Both the position numbers and the translations under genes were made by a program. This document shows, piece after piece, positions 8,915-16,817 of a DNA stretch of 64,000 bases. Every line of letters starts with the position of its first letter. The first letter of the stretch is position 1. The notes below the pieces were generated by a model. That model worked only from the letters and a program-made list of their open reading frames with translations. It did no database searches and was not told the origin of the DNA. The DNA is from Actinomadura litoris (GTDB lineage: Bacteria > Actinomycetota > Actinomycetes > Streptosporangiales > Streptosporangiaceae): positions 248,001-312,000 of the forward strand of contig NZ_WOFH01000002.1 of the NCBI RefSeq assembly GCF_009733595.1, read 5' to 3'.

Positions 8915-9372
8915 CGTGCGGCCTCCGGGGCGAGTTCACGCAGCGCGTCGGGGGAGCCGACGGGCTCGGACGCCCGGACCCGCCCGTCCTCCCCGACGAG
9001 GACGGCGAACGGCGTGGCCGGGACGCGGTAGTCGGCGAACAGCCCGTCCCGCTCGAAGGTGAGCACCGTGCCCGGGACGCGCGGGGCGTCGGGCGCGGGC
9101 CCGGCGAAGACCGCGTGCAGGGGGCCGCCGAGGTCCCCGGCGGCGGCGAGGACGTCCGCGCAGGCGCCGCAGTCGCGGTCGAGGAACAGCAGCAGCCCGG
9201 GGCCGAGCCGGTCGAACGCGGGCGCGCGGGCGCCCGCCGCCGGTCCGAGCGCGCCCGGCCCGCGCGCGCCCCCGCCCAGCGCGTGGACCCGCCGGACGAG
9301 CCCGGCGACGACCAGGGCGAGCAGGAGGATCGCCGCCCATGACAGGAGCAGCGCGCTGTCCTGGAAGCTCAT
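8911..9372 (-). CDS. Membrane-anchored thioredoxin-like protein (MauD/TlpA-like)
   Basis: A 153-residue protein with an N-terminal membrane anchor (about residues 7-27) and a small thioredoxin-like domain with the active-site motif CGAC at 68-71 (LFLDRDCGACADVL). The later segment RVPATPFAVLVGEDGRV contains the cis-Pro loop (ATPF) and last strands of a TlpA/AhpC-type fold. It should act outside the membrane as a thiol oxidoreductase or disulfide isomerase for the cysteine-rich protein encoded next. Four-base overlaps on both sides (ATGA with the MauE-like gene, ATGA with the 12-cysteine gene) show translational coupling. Confidence 0.82.
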   Translation of the reverse strand: MSFQDSALLLSWAAILLLALVVAGLVRRVHALGGGARGPGALGPAAGARAPAFDRLGPGLLLFLDRDCGACADVLAAAGDLGGPLHAVFAGPAPDAPRVPGTVLTFERDGLFADYRVPATPFAVLVGEDGRVRASEPVGSPDALRELAPEAAR

Positions 9373-9899
9373 CCGGGGCTCCTCTCCTCGATCATGGCGT
9401 ACGGGAGCGTCCAGAGGATCACCGCGAAGCCCAGGCCCGCCGTGACGATGACGGGCGCCTCGTATCCGGACGTCCCGCCCGGCAGGCCCCGGGCGGCGCC
9501 GGTGAGGGCGAGCGCGGCGAGGGCGGCGGCGCGGACGGCGATCCACCCGGTCATCGGCGCGCCGATGCCGCCCGAGCACCCGCAGGGGACGCCGCTCCGC
9601 GTCCGCGCGACGTAGGCCGCGTACAGCGCGTAGAGGGCGAGCAGCAGGGCGGACGCCAGGGACGAGGCGCGGAACGTTCCGTCCAGCGCCCGCAGCGCGG
9701 CGGCCGCGACGCAGGCGCCCGCCGCGGCCTCGACGGCGGTCACGAGCACCGCCAGCGGCCGGGAGAGCCCGGCGGGGAGCACGCCCTGGGCCCGCAGCGC
9801 CGACGCCAGCGCGTCCGGCCGCGCGGCGTGCCCGGCCGCCGAGCCGAGCAGGACGAGCGGCACCGCGACGGCCGCGATCCCGGCCGGCAGGGCGGTCAC
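9369..9899 (-). CDS. MauE/DoxX family redox-associated membrane protein
   Basis: A 176-residue protein with four predicted helices and a CxC pair (C106, C108 in SGVPCGCSGG) at the end of the third helix, the hallmark of MauE-type proteins. MauE family members pass electrons or help form disulfides for exported cysteine-rich partners. GTG 9899 overlaps the upstream stop as GTGA, and the gene ends as ATGA into the thioredoxin-like gene. Together with MauD-like and 12-cysteine genes it forms an export-coupled disulfide module. Confidence 0.85.
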   Translation of the reverse strand: MTALPAGIAAVAVPLVLLGSAAGHAARPDALASALRAQGVLPAGLSRPLAVLVTAVEAAAGACVAAAALRALDGTFRASSLASALLLALYALYAAYVARTRSGVPCGCSGGIGAPMTGWIAVRAAALAALALTGAARGLPGGTSGYEAPVIVTAGLGFAVILWTLPYAMIEERSPG

Positions 9900-10606
9900 C
9901 GGACGGCCTCCACCGCCAGCCGCGCCAGCAGCGCGGGGACCTCGCGCACCCGGTCCTCCTCGGGCAGGACGGTCACCAGCAGCGAATCCAGCGCCAGCAG
10001 GAAGTAGGGGCCCTGGCCCTCGACGGTGTCGCGGAACAGCTCGCCGCCCGCGACCGGCGCGCCCCGCCAGGACGGCAGCCGCCCGCGGGTCCGCGCGGTC
10101 AGCGCGGTGATCTCCAGGAGGCCGAGGCCGGGGATCTCCTTGGCGGCCTCGGCGGGCCCGGTGCGCCGGGCGCGGCCCCGGGTCTCGGCCGTGACGCCGT
10201 CCTCGTGCTCGGCCAGCCGGAGGGCGGCGAAGAACGCGACCGCGTCGGCGGGGCGGGCGTGGTAGAGGTGGGTGAACACCGCGTGCCGGCGCCCCTCCCA
10301 CACGGCCGCGAGCATCGGGTCGGCCACGCCGGTGTCGGTGTCGGCGTCGCGGGAGCGGGCGCGCCCGACGCGCAGCCGCCCGCCCTGGACGCCGAACTCC
10401 TGGTCGAAGCCCTCGACGCCGACGTCCTCGGCCCAGGCCAGCGCGTCCGCGCGGGTGCCGCCGGAGATCTCGTGGAGGCGGCCGCCGGCCGCGACGCGCG
10501 CCACGCTGGTGCAGGGCCGGCGGAGGTCGTGCGGGCCCGCGATCCGGATCCGCACCCCGTCCAGTGAGCGGTGGGTGACCTCGGCGTCCGGTAAGTGTGC
10601 GCTCAT
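9896..10606 (-). CDS. Hypothetical protein, first gene of the redox operon
   Basis: A 236-residue soluble-looking protein of unknown family. It lacks a signal peptide or membrane helix and has a single cysteine (RRPCTS). It begins MSAHLPDAEVTHRSLDGV and has mixed alpha/beta composition. The ATG has AGGGGA upstream, and TAGTGT on the minus strand (10662-10657) is a possible -10. Because it is coupled by four bases to the MauE-like gene, its product probably belongs to the same pathway, perhaps a cytoplasmic chaperone or quality-control factor for the exported protein; that is inference. Confidence 0.7.
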   Translation of the reverse strand: MSAHLPDAEVTHRSLDGVRIRIAGPHDLRRPCTSVARVAAGGRLHEISGGTRADALAWAEDVGVEGFDQEFGVQGGRLRVGRARSRDADTDTGVADPMLAAVWEGRRHAVFTHLYHARPADAVAFFAALRLAEHEDGVTAETRGRARRTGPAEAAKEIPGLGLLEITALTARTRGRLPSWRGAPVAGGELFRDTVEGQGPYFLLALDSLLVTVLPEEDRVREVPALLARLAVEAVR

Positions 10607-10788
10607 GTCGATCCCCTGCCCCCTTCACGCGGGACGAGCGAGGAGTGACAGTGGCGACACTACGCGCGATGCGTCGATATAGGGAGAAACATGCCGGAAG
10701 TGGTCACGTCCGGGGAGCGCCCGGGGAGCGGGTAGGGTCACGCCGGGACGTGCGGCGTTTCAGCGGCGGCCGTCCCCGCGGCCCCCGG

Positions 10789-10794
10789 TAGTGT
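10789..10794 (+). promoter_or_regulatory. Candidate -10 for the dut-DUF3710 unit
   Basis: TAGTGT at 10789-10794 would start transcription near 10801, downstream of the in-frame GTG at 10791, which argues for a later dut start. Confidence 0.35.
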
Positions 10795-10871
10795 CGGGTG
10801 GCTCGCCGCGGGGTCCCGGCGGCGCTCCAGGCGGTGTTCCCGGCAAGGTGCTCCCGAGCGTGAGGTGGAAC

Positions 10872-11363
10872 GTGGGCAAGGTCGATGTGCTGATCAAGCG
10901 GCTGGATCCCGAGCTGCCTCTGCCGGAGTACGCGCACCCGGGCGACGCGGGCGCCGACCTCGTCGCGGCCGTCGACGTCGAGCTGCCGCCGGGGGAGCGG
11001 GCCGTCGTGCCCACCGGGATGGCGATCGCGCTGCCGGACGGCTACGCCGCCTTCGTTCACCCGCGCTCCGGATTGGGCGCTAGGTTGGGGGTGACCATAG
11101 TGAACGCACCCGGGACGGTCGACGCCGGCTACCGGGGTGAGATCCAGGTGACCCTGCTGAACACCGACCCCCGCGCCACCGTCTCCCTGCGGCGCGGAGA
11201 CCGGATCGCCCAGATGGTCGTCCAGCGGGTCGAACGGGCCGTGTTCCACGAGGTCGCAGAGCTTCCCGGCTCGGCGCGCGGCACCGGCGGATTCGGCTCC
11301 ACCGGCGGATTCGGCGCCGCGGGCGGATTCGCGGATAATGAGCACAGTCGAGAAGGAGCGTGA
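10872..11363 (+). CDS. dut: dUTP diphosphatase
   Basis: Trimeric dUTPase (about 163 residues) that hydrolyses dUTP to dUMP and pyrophosphate, keeping uracil out of DNA and feeding dTMP synthesis. Motif 1 is HPGDAGADL, motif 2 [11 protein letters not shown], motif 3 [13 protein letters not shown] with the catalytic Asp, motif 4 [10 protein letters not shown], and motif 5 GTGGFGSTG. The C-terminus is unusual in repeating a GGFG unit ([15 protein letters not shown]) before an acidic tail. GTG 10872 begins VDVLIKRLD, typical of the family; GTG 10860 and 10791 are in-frame alternatives. DUF3710 follows after three bases, as in mycobacteria. Confidence 0.95.
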   Translation: MGKVDVLIKRLDPELPLPEYAHPGDAGADLVAAVDVELPPGERAVVPTGMAIALPDGYAAFVHPRSGLGARLGVTIVNAPGTVDAGYRGEIQVTLLNTDPRATVSLRRGDRIAQMVVQRVERAVFHEVAELPGSARGTGGFGSTGGFGAAGGFADNEHSREGA

Positions 11364-11366
11364 GTC

Positions 11367-12194
11367 GTGGCTTTTGGACGTCGCCGGCAGGCCGAGGAGC
11401 CTGAGAAGGATCCGGAGCTGACCGAGGAGCCGGCGGATGCCGTTGACGAGGCCGGCGAGGAGGAGGCCGCCAAGGCCGACTCCGGCGAGGGCGGTCCCTG
11501 GGACTCCGAGGACTCCTTCCCCGAGTTGCAGCGGCTCGACTTCGGCTCCCTCCAGGTGCCCGTCGCCCCGGGTCTCGGCTTCCAGGTGAACTTCGAGGCC
11601 ACCCAGGTCGACGAGGACGGCAACCCGCTCGACGGGCGTCCCGTCGCGGTCCTCGTGCAGTACGAGGAGAGCGCGATGCAGCTCCAGGTGTTCGCCGCGC
11701 CCAAGCGCAGCGGCATCTGGGAGGACGTGCGCCGGGAGACCGCCAAGGACATCCAGGAGGAGGCCAACGGCCAGACCCAGGAGGGCGAGGGGCCGTTCGG
11801 CCCCGAGCTGCTGGCGATGGTCCCCGCGCCGCTGACCGAGGAGGTCCTCGCGGAGATGCCGCAGGAGGTCCGCGAGCAGATCCCGGCCGAGTTCGTCGAG
11901 CAGGGCTGGGCGCCGCAGATCATCCGCTTCCTCGGCGTGGACGGCCCCCGCTGGTTCCTCCAGGCCGTGGTGCAGGGCGCCGCGATCGAGGACGAGGAGC
12001 AGTGGCAGGTGCTGGAGGACGTGCTGCGCGGCGTGGTCGTCGTGCGCGGCGACGCCCCGATGCCCCCGCGCGACCTGCTCGAACTCCAGATTCCCAAGGA
12101 GTTCAGCGAGGGCGGCGACGACGAGGGGGAAGAGGGCGCCGAGCAGACCTTCGACCCGTTCGAGCGCGGCCCGGAGATCACCGAGGTCCGCTAG
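11367..12194 (+). CDS. DUF3710 family protein
   Basis: A 275-residue acidic protein with charged N- and C-terminal tails and a folded core from about residue 55 to 240 containing GLGFQVNFE, VFAAPKRSGIWEDVR and FLGVDGPRWFLQAV. This matches DUF3710 (Rv2696c in M. tuberculosis), found beside dut across actinobacteria; function unknown. GTG 11367 has AAGGAG eight bases upstream. It shares a transcript with dut and ends at a strong U-tailed hairpin. Confidence 0.92.
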   Translation: MAFGRRRQAEEPEKDPELTEEPADAVDEAGEEEAAKADSGEGGPWDSEDSFPELQRLDFGSLQVPVAPGLGFQVNFEATQVDEDGNPLDGRPVAVLVQYEESAMQLQVFAAPKRSGIWEDVRRETAKDIQEEANGQTQEGEGPFGPELLAMVPAPLTEEVLAEMPQEVREQIPAEFVEQGWAPQIIRFLGVDGPRWFLQAVVQGAAIEDEEQWQVLEDVLRGVVVVRGDAPMPPRDLLELQIPKEFSEGGDDEGEEGAEQTFDPFERGPEITEVR

Positions 12195-12206
12195 AGCGTT
12201 TCCGTG

Positions 12207-12253
12207 GCGCCGGGTGGCACGTCGCTTTTTCGGACGTGCGGCCCGGCGCTTTT
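12207..12253 (+). terminator. Rho-independent terminator after DUF3710
   Basis: Arms at 12207-12223 and 12233-12249 pair over 17 positions with two internal mismatches around a U-rich loop, followed by TTTT at 12250-12253. Confidence 0.8.
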
Positions 12254-12315
12254 GCGTCCCCGACCGGCGGTGACGGGCCTTGCGCGCGCCGGGGAACGGG
12301 TGGTGAATCGGGGGC

Positions 12316-12396
12316 ATGTCCAAGAAGACGCGCAAACGTCGCGCTCGCAAACGCTCCAAGCACAACAAGGGCAAGCGCCCCAACGCCCGCCACTGA
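12316..12396 (+). CDS. Ribosomal protein bL37 (26 residues)
   Basis: A 26-codon gene starting MSKKTRKRRARKR and ending KHNKGKRPNARH. The very basic composition and the HNKGKRPNA tail match bL37, the tiny actinobacterial large-subunit protein first seen in mycobacterial ribosome structures and often missed in annotation. The ATG at 12316 has a G-rich sequence (CGGGGG) just upstream. It is isolated between the DUF3710 terminator and the convergent PIG-L gene, so it probably has its own promoter in 12254-12315. Confidence 0.82.
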   Translation: MSKKTRKRRARKRSKHNKGKRPNARH

Positions 12397-12417
12397 TCCT
12401 CCGGCGGCGCCCGGCCG

Positions 12418-13119
12418 TCAGGTCTCGATCATCTCGAAGACCATCGCGTGCTCGACGCCGAGCGCCCGGCCGGCCGGTTCCATCATCCCGGTGAGGAAGG
12501 CCGCCGCGTCGAACCCGGCGCCCAGGTTCGCGTAGTACTCCTTGTGCGCCAGCAGGGAGTCGATGCCGTCCTGGAGGTGGCCGGAGACGTCCACGTAGTG
12601 CGTGGACCTCGGCGAGCTGCCGAACAACGCGAACCGGACGCCCGGCCACGGCTCCAGCCCGAGGTCGCGGAACACCCAGCGGTTCCCCGCGTCGCGGACG
12701 GCGTCGGCGACCGCGAGCCCGAGGACGCGGTGGTCGGCCATGTTGAACCCGCCGTCCGGGAAGCTCTCCCGGAAGTTCAGCGAGACCACCACCTCGGGGC
12801 GGTGCCGCCGGATCGCCGCGGTCAGCGCGCGCCGCAGCGGCAGCCCGTACTCCAGCATGCCGTCGGGCAGGCCGAGGAACTCGACGGTGTCGACGCCGAC
12901 GCGGCGGGCGGCCTCGACCTGCTCCGCCGCGCGGACCCGTCCGGCCTCCTCGGGGTCCATGCCGTCGATCCCGGCCTCGCCCCGGGTGGCGAGCACCTCC
13001 ACGACCGTCTTGCCCTGCCCGGTCCACTTCGCGACGGCGGTCGAGCCGCCGTACTCCAGGTCGTCGGGGTGCGCGACGATCGCCAGCGCCCGCTCCCAGT
13101 CCTCAGGTACCGCGTCCAT
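12418..13119 (-). CDS. PIG-L family deacetylase
   Basis: A 233-residue zinc-dependent de-N-acetylase of the LmbE/MshB group. The metal motif AHPDD is at residues 16-20 (VAHPDDLEYGG), and the third zinc ligand is the His in NMADHRVLG. Family members deacetylate GlcNAc-containing substrates, including mycothiol precursors and conjugates (MshB, Mca). This copy is shorter than typical MshB and lacks a mycothiol neighbour, so the substrate is open. ATG 13119 is preferred over upstream in-frame codons in a Gly/Arg-rich stretch that is probably untranslated. Confidence 0.88.
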   Translation of the reverse strand: MDAVPEDWERALAIVAHPDDLEYGGSTAVAKWTGQGKTVVEVLATRGEAGIDGMDPEEAGRVRAAEQVEAARRVGVDTVEFLGLPDGMLEYGLPLRRALTAAIRRHRPEVVVSLNFRESFPDGGFNMADHRVLGLAVADAVRDAGNRWVFRDLGLEPWPGVRFALFGSSPRSTHYVDVSGHLQDGIDSLLAHKEYYANLGAGFDAAAFLTGMMEPAGRALGVEHAMVFEMIET

Positions 13120-13190
13120 CCCGCCATTCTCGCGGGGCCCGCGGGCCTCTCGCGCCCCGGCGCCCCCGCGGGGACCGCCGCCGGGACCGC

Positions 13191-13238
13191 GACCTCCCCG
13201 GACGCCTCCGGACACCGCCGGATCCGGCCGGGGAGGTC
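13191..13238. terminator. Long inverted repeat after the CU044_5270 gene
   Basis: Perfect 11-bp arms GACCTCCCCGG (13191-13201) and CCGGGGAGGTC (13228-13238) enclose a 26-base loop that can itself fold. It lies just downstream of the minus-strand stop at 13252. Confidence 0.55.
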
Positions 13239-13251
13239 CCGTCCCGCACGG

Positions 13252-14448
13252 TCAGGAGGGCGACCTGTCGGTCCACTCCGTCGTCTCGTACACCGTGTAG
13301 TCGGCCAGCTCGCCGGGCCGGTGGAACCGGTCGGGCATGTCGCGCGCCTCAAGGCGCCTGGACTGGCCGCGGTCCCCGGGCGGCAGCGGCCTGCTGCCGC
13401 GCGGCGGCTTCGCGACGAGGTCCCGGATGGCGAGCAGCCTCCCGTTCCCGGGGTCGATGATCCACTGCCGCCGGTAGGTGCCGAGCTGCTTGGGCGCGGT
13501 GTAGAGCCCGAGCGGGACGGTGGTCACGAGCGGCAGCGAGACGACCGTTCCGGGTCGTCCCATCGGGTCGGCCGCCGGCCCCTCGGCTCGCACCCCCGGC
13601 AGGTCGGCGAGCATCCGGAACGCCGCCGCCCGCACCTTCGGCGGCGCGGGAGCCGTCGAGAGCAGCATCCCCGCCACATCGGTCAGGGCCCGGATCCGCT
13701 CCTCGCCCCGCAACGCGCCGATCGGCTCCTTCTTCGTGCTGGACGACGCGGCGCGCCAGGCCCCCTTCAGGCCGAGGAGGTCGCTCAGCAGCGCGTCCGG
13801 CCGGGTCGGCAGCGCCGCGATCCGCTGCCGGGTCATGCCGAGGTAGTCGTCCTCGCCCGGCCTCCAGCCGTCCCTCCCCTCCGACTCCGTGCGCATGTCC
13901 AGGAGGGCCTGTTCCGACCCGCCCTCCGGATTGGGGATCTTCACCCACTCGGGCGACCCCGCGGCCTGCCATTTCCGCCTGTCCTCGGCGGTGAGCGGGA
14001 CGTCGGCCAGCTCGACGTGCGCCGTGCGGGCCGAGCCGTTCCGGTCGGTCCAGGTCTCGGTGCCCTGCCGCGAGTCCACCTTGTAGTGGTGCGCCCTGCT
14101 GTCGCCGACCGCGTAGATCTCGCCGCTGCGGGTCCTGGTGTGCCAGTACCTCCCGCCCGGTGCCCGCTCCGCGTTGGCGGCCGCCACCAGGAGCGCGTTC
14201 CCGCCCGGGCTCGCGGACACGTTCGCGGGCCGCTCGTCCTCCGCCGCCACCGACACGACGACCAGGGCCCCGGCGGCCACGGACGCCGTCGCCACCAGTC
14301 CCACCGCCGGCACGGTGAAGCTCCGCCGCCTCAGGCGTGCCGGACGCTCCGGCCGCGCCCGCCAGTCCACCCTCAGGGCGAGCCGGTCCGCGTCCTCCTC
14401 CTGGGCGAGCGCCGTCCGCATTCCGCGCAGCGCGTCCAGCTCATCCAT
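13252..14448 (-). CDS. CU044_5270 family protein, membrane partner of the ECF sigma factor
   Basis: A 398-residue protein with a cytoplasmic N-terminus of about 43 residues, one membrane helix (about 44-69) and a large external domain. The sequence layout (GRYWHTRT, a W-rich external region, and YRRQWIIDPGNGRLLAIRD) fits the CU044_5270 family, encoded next to ECF sigma factors in actinobacteria. The start overlaps the sigma gene by eight bases. By position and topology it is probably the sensor or anti-sigma-like partner, but no zinc-binding anti-sigma motif is visible in the short cytoplasmic part. Confidence 0.85.
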   Translation of the reverse strand: MDELDALRGMRTALAQEEDADRLALRVDWRARPERPARLRRRSFTVPAVGLVATASVAAGALVVVSVAAEDERPANVSASPGGNALLVAAANAERAPGGRYWHTRTRSGEIYAVGDSRAHHYKVDSRQGTETWTDRNGSARTAHVELADVPLTAEDRRKWQAAGSPEWVKIPNPEGGSEQALLDMRTESEGRDGWRPGEDDYLGMTRQRIAALPTRPDALLSDLLGLKGAWRAASSSTKKEPIGALRGEERIRALTDVAGMLLSTAPAPPKVRAAAFRMLADLPGVRAEGPAADPMGRPGTVVSLPLVTTVPLGLYTAPKQLGTYRRQWIIDPGNGRLLAIRDLVAKPPRGSRPLPPGDRGQSRRLEARDMPDRFHRPGELADYTVYETTEWTDRSPS

Positions 14449-15046
14449 GGTCGTCCTCCTCGGGAAGCGCCGCGCGGAGCTTGGTCCGGGCGCGGTGGAT
14501 CTTGGCTTTCACGGTGCCGAGGGGCAGGTCCAGCGTCGCCGCGATCTCCGCGTACGACATCTCCCCCCAGGCGAGCAGCAGCAGCGCGTCGCGGTCCTTC
14601 GGCTTGAGCGAGGCCAGCGCCCTCGCCAGCCGGGGCCCGTGCGCCGCCGCGGCGGCGCGGTCGCTCGCCAACTCGGCGACGCCGTCCTCGGCGGGGTCCA
14701 CCGCCGACTTCGCGAACGCCCGGTACATACGGGTCTCCTGCCGGTGGTGCCGCGCGATCTGCTTGGCGGCGATGCCCCACAGCCAGGCCCCGAACGCCGA
14801 GCGCCCGTCGAACCTCCGGCGCTCCCGGAACGCGACGGCGAACGTCTCCGCCACCACGTCCTCCGCGAGCGTGCTCCCGAGCCGCCGCCTGACATAGGCG
14901 TGCAGCCGGGGCGCGTGCCTGCGGAACAGCTCCCCGAACGCCTCCGGGTCGTCCAGCGACGCCGCCACGAGCCCGGGGTCGTCGAGCGCCGCGGCCCCGG
15001 CGCCGGGGCCGCCGGGCCGCGCCACCCGGCTCACCGCCCGTGCCAC
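14441..15046 (-). CDS. ECF-type RNA polymerase sigma factor
   Basis: About 200 residues. Region 2 (EAFGELFRRHAPRLHAYVRRRLG through AFGAWLWGIAAKQIARHH) binds the -10 element; region 4 (LLLAWGEMSYAEIAATLDLPLGTVKAKIHRARTKLR) has the helix-turn-helix for the -35. The linker carries an Ala-rich stretch. GTG 15046 has GAGG eight bases upstream, but GTG 15034 is also in frame and overlaps, as GTGA, the stop of a ten-codon upstream ORF with a perfect ribosome site, so translation may start at 15034 by coupling. It overlaps its CU044_5270 partner by eight bases. Confidence 0.9.
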   Translation of the reverse strand: MARAVSRVARPGGPGAGAAALDDPGLVAASLDDPEAFGELFRRHAPRLHAYVRRRLGSTLAEDVVAETFAVAFRERRRFDGRSAFGAWLWGIAAKQIARHHRQETRMYRAFAKSAVDPAEDGVAELASDRAAAAAHGPRLARALASLKPKDRDALLLLAWGEMSYAEIAATLDLPLGTVKAKIHRARTKLRAALPEEDDHG

Positions 15047-15063
15047 CGCATACGCCTCGCCAT
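15031..15063 (-). CDS. Candidate 10-residue leader peptide upstream of the sigma gene
   Basis: ATG 15063 is preceded by AAGGAGG with five bases spacing, the best ribosome site in the region. It encodes MARRMRWHGR and stops at 15031, where the stop overlaps GTG 15034 of the sigma frame as GTGA. This is a plausible coupling leader. Confidence 0.45.
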   Translation of the reverse strand: MARRMRWHGR

Positions 15064-15334
15064 AGGTGCCTCCTTGTGATCACGATGCTGACACCCCCTC
15101 TATCCCGAACCCCGCCCCCGGGTTGCGTCCCCGCCGCCGATGCCGGGACGCGGGCCGGACGCGAGGTCGGGCGGCCCCGCCCGGGAATGCTCCGGGGCGG
15201 CTCCGCATGGGTTCCGCGAACTGTGCGGGGAGTCGGCGTGACCACGTCGGGACAATGGATTGTCGAACGGCTCGAATGCGCTTAACGTCTTGATCCGTGC
15301 GCACTTGTCAGGTGTGCTTCACAAAGGAGAAGGC

Positions 15335-15802
15335 ATGCTGGTCAGAAGGATTCTGTTCGTGCTGTCCGTGGTCACCGCGACGATGTTGGGCGTGGTGTTC
15401 GCAGAGCCCGCCATGGCCGAGGATGTGATTACGTCAAGTTTCGACAAGCAGGTGGCTCATCCGGGTGAGACGGTGACCTTGACGGTCACTTTCAAGAACC
15501 CCGAGACCGTCGATGTGACGTTCACCTATCTAACGGTCAACCCGACCTACGACACGACGACCGACAAGACCAAATACACGATGGGCGCCTGCGCCGGCGA
15601 GATCACTTCCTGTAACTACTTCACGACGCCTATCCCCCCTGGTGGGACGCGTACCATGACGCAGCCCGTCACGATCGCCGCCGACTCGCCCTGTGGACAG
15701 AACATCAACGTCGGCTTCTACTTCTACAGCTATCGCGAGTCCGCCGCGGGCTCCTTCGACGGGATTGTGGGGGGTGGGGCGCCCGTGACCGTCCAGTGCT
15801 GA
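15335..15802 (+). CDS. Secreted beta-sandwich protein
   Basis: A 155-residue protein with a signal peptide (basic MLVRR, hydrophobic core to about residue 23, then PAMAEDV as the cleavage site). The mature part (VAHPGETVTLTVTFKNPETVDVTFTYLTVN) resembles a DUF11/Ig-like beta-sandwich module. It has four cysteines (ACAG, SCNY, PCGQ and the C-terminal VQC) that can form two disulfides. AAGGAGAAGG lies before ATG 15335. G+C is lower than in the flanks, which fits accessory origin. Likely surface or secreted; function unknown. The 271 bases upstream hold no gene that I can see apart from the sigma leader. Confidence 0.8.
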   Translation: MLVRRILFVLSVVTATMLGVVFAEPAMAEDVITSSFDKQVAHPGETVTLTVTFKNPETVDVTFTYLTVNPTYDTTTDKTKYTMGACAGEITSCNYFTTPIPPGGTRTMTQPVTIAADSPCGQNINVGFYFYSYRESAAGSFDGIVGGGAPVTVQC

Positions 15803-15951
15803 CGCGTTCGGTGCGCGCCGCCGTCAACAAATAGCTGAACCCGGCTCGAAACCAGGCCCTAGCGGGCACGTTCGATTGGCGGTGATCCACTGGAACGGTG
15901 CACGCTCGGCTGTCAATTCTGTTCGGGCGGGCCGCGGTTAAATGTTGATGA

Positions 15952-15980
15952 TTGACAGCACTTGGCATGAAAGTTACTCT
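15952..15980 (+). promoter_or_regulatory. Promoter of the DUF4360 gene
   Basis: TTGACA (15952-15957) and TACTCT (15975-15980) are separated by 17 bases. The -35 overlaps one arm of an inverted repeat, CTGTCAAT (15910-15917) with ATTGACAG (15951-15958). Transcription near 15987 would give about 110 bases of leader. The rest of 15803-16096 holds no gene that I can support. Confidence 0.6.
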
Positions 15981-16096
15981 CCGTTCAGTTCTTGGGTTGG
16001 CGCCTATGGAAGGGCGCTGGTGGGAGAGCGGGTTGCCGGGCAGCCGCATTTTCGGTCAACCAAGACAGCGTCCACTCCCAGTGAGGAGGGAGTCCC

Positions 16097-16735
16097 ATGC
16101 GTAAGGGAATTGTCGTTTCCGCTGTGGCGGTCGCGGCGACGGCGGCGGCGGTGACGCCGGCCGTGGCCGCGCCGCGCCCCGCCAACGGCCCGTCCGGGGT
16201 CACCATCGAGGTCGCGATGCTCAACGGGTCAGGATGCCCCGTCGGCACCACGGCGGTGGCGCTCTCGGAGGACCGGAACGCGTTCACCATCACCTACAGC
16301 GACTATCTGGCACAGGCGGGAGGCTCGGCGAACCCCGTCGACGGCCGCAGGAACTGCCTGATCTCCCTGCGGGTGCACGTCCCGCAGGGCTTCACCTACG
16401 CCATCTCGTCGGTGGACTACCGCGGTTTCGCGCACCTGCAGGGCGGAGCGGGCGCCACCCTGGCGGCCGGCTACTACTTCCAGGGGCACCCGCGGACCGA
16501 GAGGGTCGCGCACGACCTCTGGGGAGCCTTCGACAACAACTGGCAGTTCACCGACCAGTCCCCGCTGGACCAGCTCGTCTGGCAGCCGTGCGGCGAGGCG
16601 CGCAACCTCAACATCAACAGCGAGCTGCGGGCCGACGTGGGCAGCTCCGCTCCGGACAAGGTCAGCTTCATCGCCATGGACTCCACCGACGGCAGCATCA
16701 AATCGACCTACCACGTCGCCTGGAAGCGCTGCTAG
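16097..16735 (+). CDS. Secreted DUF4360 family protein
   Basis: A 212-residue protein with a signal peptide (MRKGIVV, Ala/Val core, TPAVAAP cleavage region at about 25). The mature domain has the DUF4360 pattern: NGSGCPVGT, FTITYSDY, RNCLISLRVHVPQGF, SSVDYRGFA, and a late WKRC end. Cysteines at the SGCP, RNCL, QPCG and KRC positions should form two disulfides. DUF4360 proteins are secreted by actinobacteria and fungi and have no assigned activity. GAGGAGGGAGTCCC precedes the ATG. It stands alone with its own promoter and terminator. Confidence 0.9.
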   Translation: MRKGIVVSAVAVAATAAAVTPAVAAPRPANGPSGVTIEVAMLNGSGCPVGTTAVALSEDRNAFTITYSDYLAQAGGSANPVDGRRNCLISLRVHVPQGFTYAISSVDYRGFAHLQGGAGATLAAGYYFQGHPRTERVAHDLWGAFDNNWQFTDQSPLDQLVWQPCGEARNLNINSELRADVGSSAPDKVSFIAMDSTDGSIKSTYHVAWKRC

Positions 16736-16760
16736 GTCCGTCTGATCACGGCACCCTCGC

Positions 16761-16791
16761 GGGCGGGCCGGCTCACCGAGCCGGTCCGCCC
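16761..16791. terminator. Bidirectional hairpin terminator
   Basis: 14-bp arms at 16761-16774 and 16778-16791 (one G-U pair) around ACC, between convergent stops at 16735 and 16818. Confidence 0.7.
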
Positions 16792-16817
16792 GTCAGTGCC
16801 GCGGGTGGCGGCGGGGC

